A DNA stretch of 64,000 bases from Gordonia insulae. Lineage in GTDB: Bacteria; Actinomycetota; Actinomycetes; Mycobacteriales; Mycobacteriaceae. The notes under the pieces were generated by a model. The model did not search any database, had not been told where the DNA came from, and was given only the letters and a program-made list of their open reading frames with translations. Positions within the stretch are counted from its first letter, which is position 1, and each line of letters begins with the position of its first letter. Positions 1-8,708 of this stretch are shown in pieces. Both the position numbers and the translations under genes were made by a program. The stretch is taken from assembly GCF_003855095.1 (NCBI RefSeq), contig NZ_CP033972.1:1736001-1800000 (forward strand). The letters are read 5' to 3'.

Positions 1-42
1 ACGGAGACCGGCGTGGGGTCCACCTGTGTGAGATTCGGTCAC
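1..42 (-). CDS. mca: Mycothiol S-conjugate amidase, first 14 codons only (partial)
   Basis: Reading leftwards from a GTG at 42, with GAGGA a few bases upstream, gives MTESHTGGPHAGLR and then leaves the window. Mca proteins begin with a short variable leader that runs into (G)LRLMAVHAHPDDE, so the visible part matches only the leader and the first conserved residues. The identification rests mainly on position: in M. tuberculosis mca (Rv1082) diverges from the DUF4307 gene (Rv1081c), which is itself next to greA (Rv1080c), and the same trio appears here. Mca cleaves mycothiol conjugates of toxins in the cytosol. The 48 bases between this start and the DUF4307 start must hold both divergent promoters. 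Confidence 0.5.
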   Translation of the reverse strand, partial: MTESHTGGPHAGLR

Positions 43-90
43 GCTTCCTCACCTTCGGATCGATACTCCTCCCATGGTAGGTATTGACGC

Positions 91-570
91 GTGAACAGTT
101 CAGACGGGGGCACCGGCGCAGCATCCGGCGCCGGCGAGGACCGGCCACGCAGCGGGCCCCGCGCCACCTACCCCACCGCGCAGACGGCATCGAGTCGGCG
201 CGGCTGGTTCATCGTCCTGTCCGTGCTGGTCGTCGTGGTCGGCGTCGGCCTCGCATTCCTCGGGTTCACCAAGTTCGCCACGCCCGACGTCTCGGGGGAG
301 GCGACCGGCTACCAGATCCTCAACCCGTCCACGGTGTCGGTGCAGTTCACGGTCACCCGCAGCGATCCCGGCCGGCCCGCGGCCTGCGTGGTGCGCGGAC
401 GCTCGCTCGACGGCGACGAGACCGGGCGCCGCGAGGTCCTGATCCCGGCCGGCTCGCAGGGCCAGATGGGTGTTCGCACGGAGGTGACCACCTCCAAGCC
501 GCCGGTGATCGGTGAGGTCTTCGGCTGCACGACCGACGTGCCCGCCTATCTGACCTCCTCCGCCCCGTGA
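91..570 (+). CDS. DUF4307 single-pass membrane protein
   Basis: This 159-residue protein starts at a GTG. It has a polar, Gly/Ser/Pro-rich cytoplasmic leader, one membrane helix at about residues 39-58, and an extracytoplasmic domain of about 100 residues. This layout and its place next to mca and greA match the DUF4307 family (Rv1081c in M. tuberculosis). The function is unknown. Two cysteines (in AACVV and FGCTT) lie in the outer domain and could form a disulfide. The stop overlaps the start of the following transporter gene (GTGA), so the two are probably translated together. The start is taken from the frame limit and a weak GGTAGG about ten bases upstream. Confidence 0.8.
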   Translation: MNSSDGGTGAASGAGEDRPRSGPRATYPTAQTASSRRGWFIVLSVLVVVVGVGLAFLGFTKFATPDVSGEATGYQILNPSTVSVQFTVTRSDPGRPAACVVRGRSLDGDETGRREVLIPAGSQGQMGVRTEVTTSKPPVIGEVFGCTTDVPAYLTSSAP

Positions 571-1322
571 CGACTCCCGTCCGTCAGCGCGCGGTCTTCG
601 CGACCATCTCGACGCCGTACTACGCCTATCTGTTGGCGATGTTCGTCGGCGTCATGCTCATCAGCAACATCACCGGCACCAAGGGTGTCATCCTGTTCGA
701 CGATTGGCTGCACCTCTCCGCGGGACCGATTCAGCTGAACGGCCTGGTCACCGACGGCGCGTTCTACCTGTTCCCGCTGGCCTATGTCCTCGGTGACGTC
801 ATCAGCGAGGTCTATGGCTTCCGGGCCATGCGCCGCGCCATCTTCGCCGGGTTCGTGGTGCTGTTGATCGCGTCGATCTGCTTCTGGCTCACCATCGAGC
901 TGCCCGCGGCCGACTTCTACGAGGGCCAGGAGGCCTTCCGGACCGTGGCCGGTGTCGTGCCGCAGTTTCTGCTCGCCGGACTCGCCGGCTACCTCGCCGG
1001 CGAGTTCCTGAACTCGTTCGTGCTCGTGAAGATGAAGGAGCGCGCCGGCGAACGCCGACTCTGGGCCCGGCTGATCAGTTCGACGGTGGTCGGCGAGTTC
1101 GCCGACACGCTGGTCTTCTGCGCGATCGCGGCAAGTGCCCTGGGCATCTCCACGTGGGGTGATTTCATCAATTACACCGTCGTCGGATTCGTGTGGAAGA
1201 CGTTGGTGGAGATCGTCATCATGCCGGTGACCTACCTCGTCGTCGGGTGGCTCAAACGGGTCGAACCGAGCTATCAGGAGGCGCTCGACCACGCTCGGAC
1301 AAACGGCACCGATGTGCTTTAG
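567..1322 (+). CDS. Queuosine precursor transporter, YhhQ/VUT family
   Basis: This 251-residue polytopic membrane protein has about six hydrophobic segments. The first carries the family hallmark LISNITGTKG near residues 30-40. A second hallmark lies around residues 65-85, where a D-G-A-F-Y stretch leads to FPLAYVLGDVISEVYG. YhhQ/QueT-type proteins import deazaguanine precursors (preQ0/preQ1) used to make queuosine in tRNA. The GTG start overlaps the DUF4307 stop by four bases. In the M. tuberculosis equivalent of this locus no such gene lies between DUF4307 and greA, so it looks like an insertion into a conserved block. The family call is firm; the substrate is inferred from the family. Confidence 0.85.
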   Translation: MTTPVRQRAVFATISTPYYAYLLAMFVGVMLISNITGTKGVILFDDWLHLSAGPIQLNGLVTDGAFYLFPLAYVLGDVISEVYGFRAMRRAIFAGFVVLLIASICFWLTIELPAADFYEGQEAFRTVAGVVPQFLLAGLAGYLAGEFLNSFVLVKMKERAGERRLWARLISSTVVGEFADTLVFCAIAASALGISTWGDFINYTVVGFVWKTLVEIVIMPVTYLVVGWLKRVEPSYQEALDHARTNGTDVL

Positions 1323-1446
1323 CTCTCAGTCACTGGTACCCTGTATCGATACACGGCTCCGCGAGGGGTCGTGTTGCTGCATTTAGAGCAGTCCATATGC
1401 CCAGGTGAAGAAATCGTCTGTGCGCGGACAACACGAAGGAGTACCG

Positions 1447-1941
1447 ATGACCGACACACAGGTGACGTGGTTGACCCAGGAGTCGCATGACCGCCTGAAG
1501 GGCGAGTTGGATTCCCTGATCGCCAATCGACCGGTCATTGCTGCGGAGATCAACGAGCGACGCGAAGAGGGCGACCTCAAGGAGAACGGCGGCTACCACG
1601 CCGCCCGCGAAGAGCAGGGCCAGCAGGAGGCGCGGATTCGCCAGCTCCAGGAACTGCTGAACAACGCCAAGGTCGGCGAGGCGCCCACCCAGTCGGGTGT
1701 CGCTCTCCCCGGTTCGGTCGTCAAGGTCTACTACGACGGCGACGAGTCCGACACCGAGACCTTCCTGATCGCCACCCGCGAGGAGAGCGCCAAGGGCGGG
1801 TCCATCGAGACCTACTCCCCGAGCTCACCGCTGGGCGCGGCACTGATCGACGCCAAGGTCGGCGAGACACGCGAATACAACGTTCCCAGCGGCGCCGTGG
1901 TCAAGGTGACCCTGGTCAGCGCCGAGCCGTACCACGGCTGA
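1447..1941 (+). CDS. greA: Transcription elongation factor GreA
   Basis: This is a 164-residue GreA. The N-terminal part (about 1-80) is the coiled coil that enters the RNA polymerase secondary channel, with the acidic tip in the segment [20 protein letters not shown]. The C-terminal part is the FKBP-like domain, including [14 protein letters not shown]. GreA restarts backtracked polymerase by stimulating transcript cleavage. I chose the ATG at 1447 because AAGGAG lies eight bases upstream and the protein then begins at the usual mycobacterial position. An in-frame GTG 42 bases upstream would add an atypical leader. About 120 bases separate it from the transporter gene, room for its own promoter. 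Confidence 0.96.
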   Translation: MTDTQVTWLTQESHDRLKGELDSLIANRPVIAAEINERREEGDLKENGGYHAAREEQGQQEARIRQLQELLNNAKVGEAPTQSGVALPGSVVKVYYDGDESDTETFLIATREESAKGGSIETYSPSSPLGAALIDAKVGETREYNVPSGAVVKVTLVSAEPYHG

Positions 1942-1967
1942 TCTGCGACAGTAAGACACTGCGGTAG

Positions 1968-1998
1968 CGGCCGATCTCGGGATGCCCGAGCTCGGCCG
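1968..1998. terminator. Hairpin terminator between convergent genes
   Basis: A 14-base stem (CGGCCGATCTCGGG / CCCGAGCTCGGCCG, one mismatch) closes a three-base ATG loop, 26 bases after the greA stop and 27 bases before the end of the convergent gene. There is no long T run on the plus side, which is common for actinobacterial terminators. It may serve both strands. Confidence 0.65.
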
Positions 1999-2025
1999 TT
2001 ACGTCGTCTTCGGGTCGTCACCCAC

Positions 2026-2943
2026 TCAGCTCCCCGACACCACCGACACCGACTCCACCGGTTCCAGTTCCGGCCAGCCGGCCTTCACGAAACTCTGTTT
2101 TGCCGCGGGAATCGCCTGCTCGCTGATCGACACACGGTCCTGCACATGAATCGCGGCGCAGAGTCGGCCGAAGAACGTGATGGTCGTCCAGAGTTCGGAC
2201 TCGCCGTCGTCGGGTTGGAAAGGCGTACTCCACGGGAGGACGACCGACGCACCATCGACTGCGACCGGCAACCGCCAGGCGTCGTGCAGGTGATGGCGCA
2301 CGTTGCGGGCGCGCGACAGGATGTGGAACACGAAGCTGTCGTCGATGTCCTCGTCTTCGGCCTGCTCGCCGCCGAAATCCTCGATCTCCGAGGGATCTTC
2401 GTCGCCGTCACTGTCGATCAGGTCATGCCGCGCGCGCCACCAGAAGATCCCGTCGATGTCGAGATCCACACTTTCGGGAACCGGCTCACCATTCTCGTCG
2501 AGGGGCCGAAACACATAGGTGCCCAACGGAATCTCGAACAGCGCGATGCCGCAGTCCACATCCGGGAGCAGCGCTTCCGGACTCTCCGCGGTGAACGGCT
2601 CTGCCGCGATCGCCGCCATCGCGGATCGGTCCACCCAGATGACCCCGCTGCCACCGACGAGTTCACCCTCCACCGTCGCCAGCGCCGCGTTGGCATCGTA
2701 GGCATCCAGTGTGTCCATGGCCTCGACACCGAGTTCGTCGAGGCGATCCCGCTCCGCATCGTCCACAGACGGGTCCAGGTTCTCCAGATCCTCGAAGAGC
2801 GCATCCACATCCGGCTCCAGTTCGGAGGTCAGCATCCGGTAGTCGCGTGCCAGCTCCGCCAGTCCGAACGCCAGCCCCGCCCGGATCTTCGCCGCGTTCT
2901 GCGGGCTCCAGGCAGGTTCTTGCTCGCGATTCCGACGTCCCAT
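2026..2943 (-). CDS. Acidic hypothetical protein, 305 residues
   Basis: I do not recognise a family. The protein is strongly acidic, with clusters such as DSDGDEDPSEIEDFGGEQ and EDEDIDD near residues 175-200, and has no signal peptide or membrane helix, so it is probably cytosolic. The N-terminal 70 residues look helical and carry a run of acidic pairs (LEPDVDALFEDLENLDPSVDD). Codon usage is typical of the window. It ends 27 bases from a hairpin that also closes greA, and it starts close to a 14-base palindrome. No neighbour suggests a role. Frame length, composition and third-position GC support a real gene. Confidence 0.7.
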   Translation of the reverse strand: MGRRNREQEPAWSPQNAAKIRAGLAFGLAELARDYRMLTSELEPDVDALFEDLENLDPSVDDAERDRLDELGVEAMDTLDAYDANAALATVEGELVGGSGVIWVDRSAMAAIAAEPFTAESPEALLPDVDCGIALFEIPLGTYVFRPLDENGEPVPESVDLDIDGIFWWRARHDLIDSDGDEDPSEIEDFGGEQAEDEDIDDSFVFHILSRARNVRHHLHDAWRLPVAVDGASVVLPWSTPFQPDDGESELWTTITFFGRLCAAIHVQDRVSISEQAIPAAKQSFVKAGWPELEPVESVSVVSGS

Positions 2944-2965
2944 GTCGTGTGAGGCTACCCAGGTG

Positions 2966-2979
2966 CGTTCCGCGGAACG
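2966..2979. promoter_or_regulatory. 14-bp perfect palindrome, operator candidate
   Basis: CGTTCCGCGGAACG reads the same on both strands and lies 23 bases upstream of the hypothetical gene that starts at 2943. The position suits a repressor site for that gene. No regulator is assigned. The interval 2944-3140 shows nothing else recognisable. Confidence 0.3.
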
Positions 2980-3140
2980 TCGTCATGCGACAGATACACC
3001 TACGGCGGACGCACATACCCGGAACGGTAGGCGCGATCGGCGAGTCCGACGGAGATCCATCCACACCCCCGCAAACCATCCACAGCCAACCCACAGCAAT
3101 GCCTCAGACCGTCTCCAACCTGCGGCATCATCCTTGGATC

Positions 3141-3461
3141 ATGAGAAAGAACACACGCACCCCCACCGTCCCCCTGATCGTTCTCGACGGCGATCCCGCC
3201 GTCCTCGACCACGCCCGCGCACTGTTCCGTCACGACATCCCGCTCGGTGTCGTCAGCAGTGAGTACTCCGGCGTCGTGCCGTTCATGCTCGGCAACAACG
3301 GCCACACCGTCGCGCTGGTCGCCGACGTCGACGACCCGGGCCAGCTCGCCGAGGCGATCGTGCTCGTCGAGCAACGACTCGGGCGCGTCAGCTCCGTCAT
3401 CCGCTACCCCGCCGACCTCCCCGCCGGCACCGATCTCCGCGCCACCGCATCCGCCGCCTGA
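3141..3461 (+). CDS. Small protein resembling a short-chain-dehydrogenase fragment
   Basis: The 106-residue frame starts at an ATG with no clear ribosome site and shows strong third-position GC. Part of it reads like the beta2-alpha-beta portion of an SDR Rossmann fold: SSEYSGVVPFMLGNNGHTVA, then LVADVDDPGQLAEA, then a segment close to QRLGRVSSVIRYP. In full SDRs such a block would be followed by an N-A-G motif and a Y-x-x-x-K catalytic pair, and both are absent here. The glycine-rich NAD loop is also missing. It may be a domesticated or decayed SDR piece with a non-enzymatic role. It lies 76 bases before an ABC efflux gene on the same strand. Confidence 0.55.
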   Translation: MRKNTRTPTVPLIVLDGDPAVLDHARALFRHDIPLGVVSSEYSGVVPFMLGNNGHTVALVADVDDPGQLAEAIVLVEQRLGRVSSVIRYPADLPAGTDLRATASAA

Positions 3462-3488
3462 CGTGCAGCAAGGCTCTGTGATCGCCGC

Positions 3489-3505
3489 GTAAGCCGCTGT
3501 AAGCC
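3489..3505 (+). promoter_or_regulatory. Direct heptamer repeat upstream of the ABC efflux genes
   Basis: GTAAGCC occurs twice with a ten-base period, 33-49 bases before the efflux ATPase start. SARP-type activators bind short direct heptamer repeats spaced about one helical turn apart, and a SARP-domain regulator is encoded just beyond the two efflux genes. The link is an inference from layout only. Confidence 0.3.
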
Positions 3506-3537
3506 CGACGACAGCACCGCCGGGCAGTCTTCCCGGC

Positions 3538-4506
3538 ATGACCACAATCACCTCGGCCGGCCTGGCGATAGAAGCGCATGGGCTGGTCAAACACTTCGGA
3601 TCGACCCGCGCCGTCAACGGCGTGGATCTGGCCGTCCCGACAGGTTCGGTGTACGGCGTGCTCGGCCCCAACGGCGCCGGGAAGACCACCACCGTCAGCA
3701 TGCTCGCCACGCTGCTGCGCCCCGATGCCGGCGCCGCGACCGTGTTCGGCTACGACGTCGTCTCCGATGCCGTCGCGGTCCGCTCACTCGTCGGGGTCAC
3801 CGGACAGTACGCCTCGGTCGATGAGGACCTCACCGCGACGCAGAACCTCGTCCTGTTCGCGCGACTACTCGGATTCTCCCGCCCGTCGGCACGATCCCGC
3901 GCCGACGAGTTGCTCGAGGAGTTCTCCCTCACCGAGGCGGCCAACCGCCCGCTGAAGAACTTCTCCGGCGGAATGCGCCGTCGCCTCGACCTCGCCGCGA
4001 GTCTCATCGACACTCCCCCGCTGCTCTTCCTCGACGAGCCGACCACCGGCCTCGACCCCCGCACGCGCGCCCAGATGTGGAACACCATCCGCAATCTGGT
4101 CGAGCAGGGTTCGACGGTCCTGCTCACCACGCAGTATCTCGACGAGGCCGATCAGCTCGCCGACCGCATCGCGGTCATCGACCACGGCCGGGTGATCGCC
4201 GACGGCACCGCCGACGAACTGAAGCAGTCGGTCGGCTCGAGCACATTACAACTCGTCCCGGTCGACCATGCCGATGCACCGCAGGTGTGCCGGATCGTCG
4301 AGTCGGTGCTGGGCGAGACGGCGGTCCTCAGTCCCGAGGCCGCGCGGATATCGGTCGGATTGCAGCGACCCGACCTCGTCCCCGATGTGCTGATCAGCCT
4401 GCGCGAGAATCAGATCGCCATCGACGAGATCAACGTCCAGAAGCCCAGTCTCGACGAGGTGTTCCTCACCATCACCGGCAAGCCCGCAGAAGAGGAGGCG
4501 GCCTGA
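3538..4506 (+). CDS. ABC efflux ATP-binding protein, DrrA family
   Basis: The 322-residue ATPase has Walker A GPNGAGKTTT near residue 42, ABC signature FSGGMRRRLDLA near 141-152, Walker B LLFLDEPTTG, and the switch region TTQYLDEADQLADR. A C-terminal extension of about 90 residues (DUF4162 type) is typical of DrrA daunorubicin-resistance pumps. It should power the membrane subunit encoded next, since the TGA stop and ATG start share a base. The substrate is unknown; relatives export anthracyclines, lipids or other hydrophobic compounds. A direct repeat upstream and the SARP regulator that follows the pair suggest control by that regulator. Confidence 0.92.
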   Translation: MTTITSAGLAIEAHGLVKHFGSTRAVNGVDLAVPTGSVYGVLGPNGAGKTTTVSMLATLLRPDAGAATVFGYDVVSDAVAVRSLVGVTGQYASVDEDLTATQNLVLFARLLGFSRPSARSRADELLEEFSLTEAANRPLKNFSGGMRRRLDLAASLIDTPPLLFLDEPTTGLDPRTRAQMWNTIRNLVEQGSTVLLTTQYLDEADQLADRIAVIDHGRVIADGTADELKQSVGSSTLQLVPVDHADAPQVCRIVESVLGETAVLSPEAARISVGLQRPDLVPDVLISLRENQIAIDEINVQKPSLDEVFLTITGKPAEEEAA

Positions 4507-5339
4507 TGACCACAACCATCGATCGCGGCACATCATCCGCGATCACCACCACAAGCGCTCGGCCCGAGGCGAAGACATCGGTCAGCCTCGCCGAGACGAT
4601 CAAACAGTCCTTCTCCATGGCGTACCGGGGCGTCCTGAAGATCCGGCACAATCCGGAACAACTCTTCGACGTCACCATCCAGCCGATCATCTTCACCCTG
4701 ATGTTCACCTACATCTTCGGTGGTGCGATCAGCGGTAACGTCCACGACTACCTCCCGGTCATCATCCCGGGCATCCTCGTGCAGACGGTGGTGATGACCT
4801 CGATCGTCACGGGCACCCAGCTTCGCGAAGACATGGACAAGGGCGTCTTCGACAGATTCCGATCGCTGCCGATCGCCCGGATCAGTCCGCTCGCAGGTGC
4901 CCTGCTCGCCGACGTGATCCGCTACCTCATCGCCACCGTGCTGACCATCGTCATGGGCGTGATCATGGGATGGCGGCCCGATTTCTGGGGTGCCGTCGCA
5001 TCGGCACTGCTGGTCATGGTCTGCAGCTTCGCCGTCTCGTGGATCTTCGCCCTGATGGGCTGCCTGATGAGCAAGGCCTCTGCCGTGCAGGGCATCTCGA
5101 TGCTGATCATGTTCCCACTCACGTTCATGTCGAACGCCTTCGTGCCGGTCGACACCATGCCAGGTTGGTTGCAGGGCTTCGTCAAGATGAACCCGGTGAG
5201 CCACCTGGTGACCGCGGTCCGTGAACTCACCGCGAACGGGCACGCCGGCGTGCACGTCCTGTGGGCGCTGCTCGGCGCGGCGGTGATCATCGTCGTCTTC
5301 GCGCCGCTGGCCGTCCGTGCCTATATGCGCAACACCTGA
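4506..5339 (+). CDS. ABC-2 type efflux permease, DrrB family
   Basis: This is a 277-residue permease with six hydrophobic segments. The N-terminal part contains the conserved NPEQLFDVTIQPIIFTLMF stretch of ABC-2 transporters, followed by the cytoplasmic loop with QLREDMDKGVFDRFRSLPI. The ATG at 4506 overlaps the ATPase stop by one base, so I start here and reject an open frame that continues upstream inside the ATPase gene. It forms a transporter with the preceding DrrA-like subunit. Only 18 bases separate its stop from the end of the convergent regulator gene. Confidence 0.92.
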   Translation: MTTTIDRGTSSAITTTSARPEAKTSVSLAETIKQSFSMAYRGVLKIRHNPEQLFDVTIQPIIFTLMFTYIFGGAISGNVHDYLPVIIPGILVQTVVMTSIVTGTQLREDMDKGVFDRFRSLPIARISPLAGALLADVIRYLIATVLTIVMGVIMGWRPDFWGAVASALLVMVCSFAVSWIFALMGCLMSKASAVQGISMLIMFPLTFMSNAFVPVDTMPGWLQGFVKMNPVSHLVTAVRELTANGHAGVHVLWALLGAAVIIVVFAPLAVRAYMRNT

Positions 5340-5357
5340 TCCGCCCGGCGGGACGGT

Positions 5358-8300
5358 TCAGCCACGTCGCGGCGCCAGGAGCTTGCGGACCTCGTCCGTC
5401 GCCTGGCGTCGCGACAGCTGTGCCACCGCTTCGACGATCGACTCCCACTGTGCCGCAGGTAGTCCGGAGATCATCGGCATCTCGGTGTAGACGAAGTCCA
5501 GTCCCGGATGATCACGACGCGCCCCGAGTCGCCGGGACAACGCCAGCAGGCGCGGGCCATCCGGGTCGCCGTGATCCTGTTGGCACAGGGTGTATCCCGC
5601 GGCCATCGCCATGGTTCCCGCCTGCGGCTGATCGTGCCAGCCGATCGCACCGAACGTCGCGTTGACCCCGTCGGCCAGGAGCGCGAGGAAGTCGCCGGTA
5701 CGGTCCGGTCGCCCGGCCCGCACCAGCCCGACCACTGCAGCACTGATGAGCATCACCATCCCCGGGTCCTGGGCGCCGAGTGGGTGGTCGGCCTTCACGA
5801 GTCGCGCAGCGCGCCAATAGATGTCCGCCGACCGCGCGATCCGCCCACGCGCGTATTCGAGCTCGGCGTAGCCGAGCATCATGCCCCCGATCACCTCGGG
5901 ATTGCCTTGAGGGTCCGGATCGTCGGGCCCCCACCCGTCCGCGACGAGGGCGAGTTCGTCGCCTGCTTCGTCCAGCCGTCCGAGCGCGACGAGCGTCGCG
6001 ACCAGGTAGCACCGGGCCTGCAACTCGTCGTCGCGGGCACCGAGTTCCACGAGATTGCCGATCCCCGTGCGGTAGAACCCGACTGCGGTTTCCCATTGCG
6101 CCTGCTGGCCGTAGAGGCTGCCGATCGTGACATGGGTCATCGCCGACATCCACGCGTTGCGGTGCCGGAACGCGATATCGCGCAGCGCCAATCCGTCCGA
6201 CAGGGCCTGCGCGAGATCGCCGAAGTTCTCGCGCGCGTTCATGCGGATCGACAGCGCAGCGGTCCGGACCTCTTCGTCGTCGGCCCGCGTGGCGCGGGAG
6301 ACGAGGCGCATCGCACCGAGCGGACCTCTGCTCAGAACGCAGGCCGACAGCAACTCGGTCGGCCTGTCGAAGATGTGGTCGGGGCGATGCAACAGCCTGA
6401 TGTAGTAGCGCCCGATGGCGACCCCGCGCAGCTCCCGCCGCAACAGCAGGTGCGCCATCGACGCGAGGACGGTGAACTGCCAACGGCGTCGCATGGCGTC
6501 GTCGAGATCCACCGGCGGCTTCGACAGCGCGTAGAGCAGGCGCGCACCCCATGACATCACCTCCCCGTGCAGGCCACGGGCCATCCAGAAACCGCTCAGG
6601 GTCGGGAACACCGACACGATGGTCTCGACGGCGTCGGCGGAGTGCTCCTCCTCGGCGCGGCCGACACAGCGACGCAGAACCCACACGAGGTTGTCGGCGT
6701 CTGCCGCGATCCAGGTGAACAGCCGGTCGTCGACCGCCGTTTCGTATGCGGCCTCGGCCTCGGCGGCGAACCCACGGGCCCAACGCGACATCGCGCGGTC
6801 GACGTCGTCGGACTCGTCCGACTCGTCCGATCCCGCCGGTTCGGCCGACCCTCGCAGTTTGTCCTCACCGAACTCACGGACCATCTCCAGCATCCGATAT
6901 CGGATCCGGTCGTCGTTCTCGGAGACGGTGAGCAACGACTGATTGACCAACGCCTCGAGGGTGTCGACGAGGCGGTAACCCCGCTGGCCGACAACCACCG
7001 CCGCGGCGTCGGCGGTGAAACCTGCCGGGAACCGGCACAGTCGCCGCATCGCCGACCGGGCATCGGTGTCGAGGAGATCCCAACTCCATTCGATCACCGC
7101 GTAGAGCGTGCGATGACGGTCCGGCGCAGTGCGATCGGCGCCACGGAGCAACGAGAAACGCTCGGCGAGCCGGGAGGAGATCTCCGCGACCGTCATCGTA
7201 CGGATCCGGGCGGCGGCGAGTTCGATCGCCAACGGCAATCCGTCGAGGTGCCGGCACAGTTCGGCCACCTCATCTCGAGGCAGCCGTGCGGCCGGGCGGA
7301 TCGCGCGTGCCCGCCGCTCGAACAACTCGACGGCCGCCCCACGCTCCCCGACGTCGAGCACCGGCAGCAGGTGAATCCGTTCCGCGGGGAGCATGAGTGG
7401 CGAGCGACTGGTGGTCAGGATCGACAATTGTGGTTCGGCGGCAAGGAGATCCGCGACGACCCGGGCGCAGCGTTCGATGACCTGCTCACAGTTGTCGAGG
7501 ATGAGTACTGCCCGCTGACCCCGCACCGCGTCGACCAACCGGTCGCCGAGATCCCCGACCGCCAGTCGTGGACGACCGCCGCCACCGATGTCCGTCTCAC
7601 CAACTCCGAGCGCCGCGGCGATCGCCGGGACGACATCGTCGCCGTCACGGATCGGTGCGAGCGACACATAGAACACCGGTCGGCCGGATTCCGCCATCAC
7701 GTCGCCGATGCGATGCGCCACCCGCGTCTTGCCGACACCGCCGGGACCCTGGATCGTGACGAGTCGATGACCCTCGAAAAGGGTGACCACAGCTGCGATG
7801 TCGTCCTCTCGACCGACGAGGTCGGAGGCGTCGACCATGAGTCCGACGGTGCGCGCCCGGGCGGGACGCCCAACGCGCGCGGTGTCGGGAGACGCAGTCT
7901 CCGCAGCCGCAGGATCACGGTCGTCGGCCACCAGTTGCGCATTGAGAGCCACCGCCTGCGCTCCGGGGTCCACGCCGAGCTGCTCGGACAGTGCACGACG
8001 CAGTCGTGCGAACACCGACAGGGCGTCCGCGGTGCGCCCTTCACCCGACAGTGCCCGCATGAGGGCGACGTGCGCCGATTCATCCAATGGGTCTGCATGA
8101 CAACGCCGGTCGGCGATCTCGCGGGCAGCGGCGAAGTCGCCGGACGCCAAAGCGGCCGCCAGACGTCGCTCGTCGAGCGCATCCCGGAGGCGGTCCGTCC
8201 GCGCGCGCAGGTCGGCGTCGAGGCCCGCTCCGGCGTCGTCGCCCAGATCGTCGCCGGGGGCACCACGCCACCAGCCGTCCGCCTGATGGAGAGCGTCCGG

Positions 8301-8648
8301 CCCGCCCCGTTCGATGAGTTCCGCGACGATGTCGAGGTCGGTCCGGCACCCGATCAGCCGATACCCGCCGGCGACACCCTCGAGACGACCGGCCCCGAGC
8401 AGGGGCCTCAGCCGCGAGATCTGGGTATGTAGGGCGGAGGCGGGCGAGCGCGGCGGCAGATCGCCCCACACATCGTCGATCAGCCGCTCCGCGGACCGCG
8501 TCCGCCCGTCCGCGAGAGCCAGCGACACCAGCAGGCGGCGCGCGCGAACACCCGGCACGGGCACCAGGAGCTCCGGCGTGCTGCAGTGGTCGCCGACCGC
8601 GACGGGACCCAGCAGGCCGATCACGGTCGCGCTGTCGGACGCGGACAC
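5358..8648 (-). CDS. SARP/AfsR-type regulator with BTAD, NB-ARC ATPase and TPR-like domains
   Basis: The 1096-residue regulator begins at a GTG. Residues about 8-100 form an OmpR-like winged helix of the SARP class, with RLIDDVWGDLPPRSPASALH as the typical core. Residues about 100-245 form the BTAD helical domain. An NB-ARC type ATPase follows, with Walker A GPGGVGKT at 301-308 and Walker B AVLILDNCEQV near 375, then GLPLAIELAAARI. The C-terminal half (about 600-1096) is helical and alanine-rich, consistent with degenerate TPRs. Such proteins are ATP-gated activators. It faces the DrrAB-like pump tail to tail, so the pump, whose promoter carries direct heptamers, is a plausible target. That link is inferred. 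Confidence 0.9.
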   Translation of the reverse strand: MSASDSATVIGLLGPVAVGDHCSTPELLVPVPGVRARRLLVSLALADGRTRSAERLIDDVWGDLPPRSPASALHTQISRLRPLLGAGRLEGVAGGYRLIGCRTDLDIVAELIERGGPDALHQADGWWRGAPGDDLGDDAGAGLDADLRARTDRLRDALDERRLAAALASGDFAAAREIADRRCHADPLDESAHVALMRALSGEGRTADALSVFARLRRALSEQLGVDPGAQAVALNAQLVADDRDPAAAETASPDTARVGRPARARTVGLMVDASDLVGREDDIAAVVTLFEGHRLVTIQGPGGVGKTRVAHRIGDVMAESGRPVFYVSLAPIRDGDDVVPAIAAALGVGETDIGGGGRPRLAVGDLGDRLVDAVRGQRAVLILDNCEQVIERCARVVADLLAAEPQLSILTTSRSPLMLPAERIHLLPVLDVGERGAAVELFERRARAIRPAARLPRDEVAELCRHLDGLPLAIELAAARIRTMTVAEISSRLAERFSLLRGADRTAPDRHRTLYAVIEWSWDLLDTDARSAMRRLCRFPAGFTADAAAVVVGQRGYRLVDTLEALVNQSLLTVSENDDRIRYRMLEMVREFGEDKLRGSAEPAGSDESDESDDVDRAMSRWARGFAAEAEAAYETAVDDRLFTWIAADADNLVWVLRRCVGRAEEEHSADAVETIVSVFPTLSGFWMARGLHGEVMSWGARLLYALSKPPVDLDDAMRRRWQFTVLASMAHLLLRRELRGVAIGRYYIRLLHRPDHIFDRPTELLSACVLSRGPLGAMRLVSRATRADDEEVRTAALSIRMNARENFGDLAQALSDGLALRDIAFRHRNAWMSAMTHVTIGSLYGQQAQWETAVGFYRTGIGNLVELGARDDELQARCYLVATLVALGRLDEAGDELALVADGWGPDDPDPQGNPEVIGGMMLGYAELEYARGRIARSADIYWRAARLVKADHPLGAQDPGMVMLISAAVVGLVRAGRPDRTGDFLALLADGVNATFGAIGWHDQPQAGTMAMAAGYTLCQQDHGDPDGPRLLALSRRLGARRDHPGLDFVYTEMPMISGLPAAQWESIVEAVAQLSRRQATDEVRKLLAPRRG

Positions 8649-8708
8649 CCAGTCAGGTTAGCGCCACACCGGTCCGGCGATCCGCGTCGGACGTGTAGAA
8701 ATGTAGCC

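Noticed and set aside
4077..4505. N-terminal extension of the efflux permease
   Set aside because: It lies inside the ATPase gene in another frame; the ATG overlapping the ATPase stop gives a standard permease start.
6567..8432. 621-codon plus-strand frame inside the SARP/NB-ARC gene
   Set aside because: The minus-strand frame carries clear BTAD and NB-ARC motifs; the plus-strand translation has no recognisable fold.
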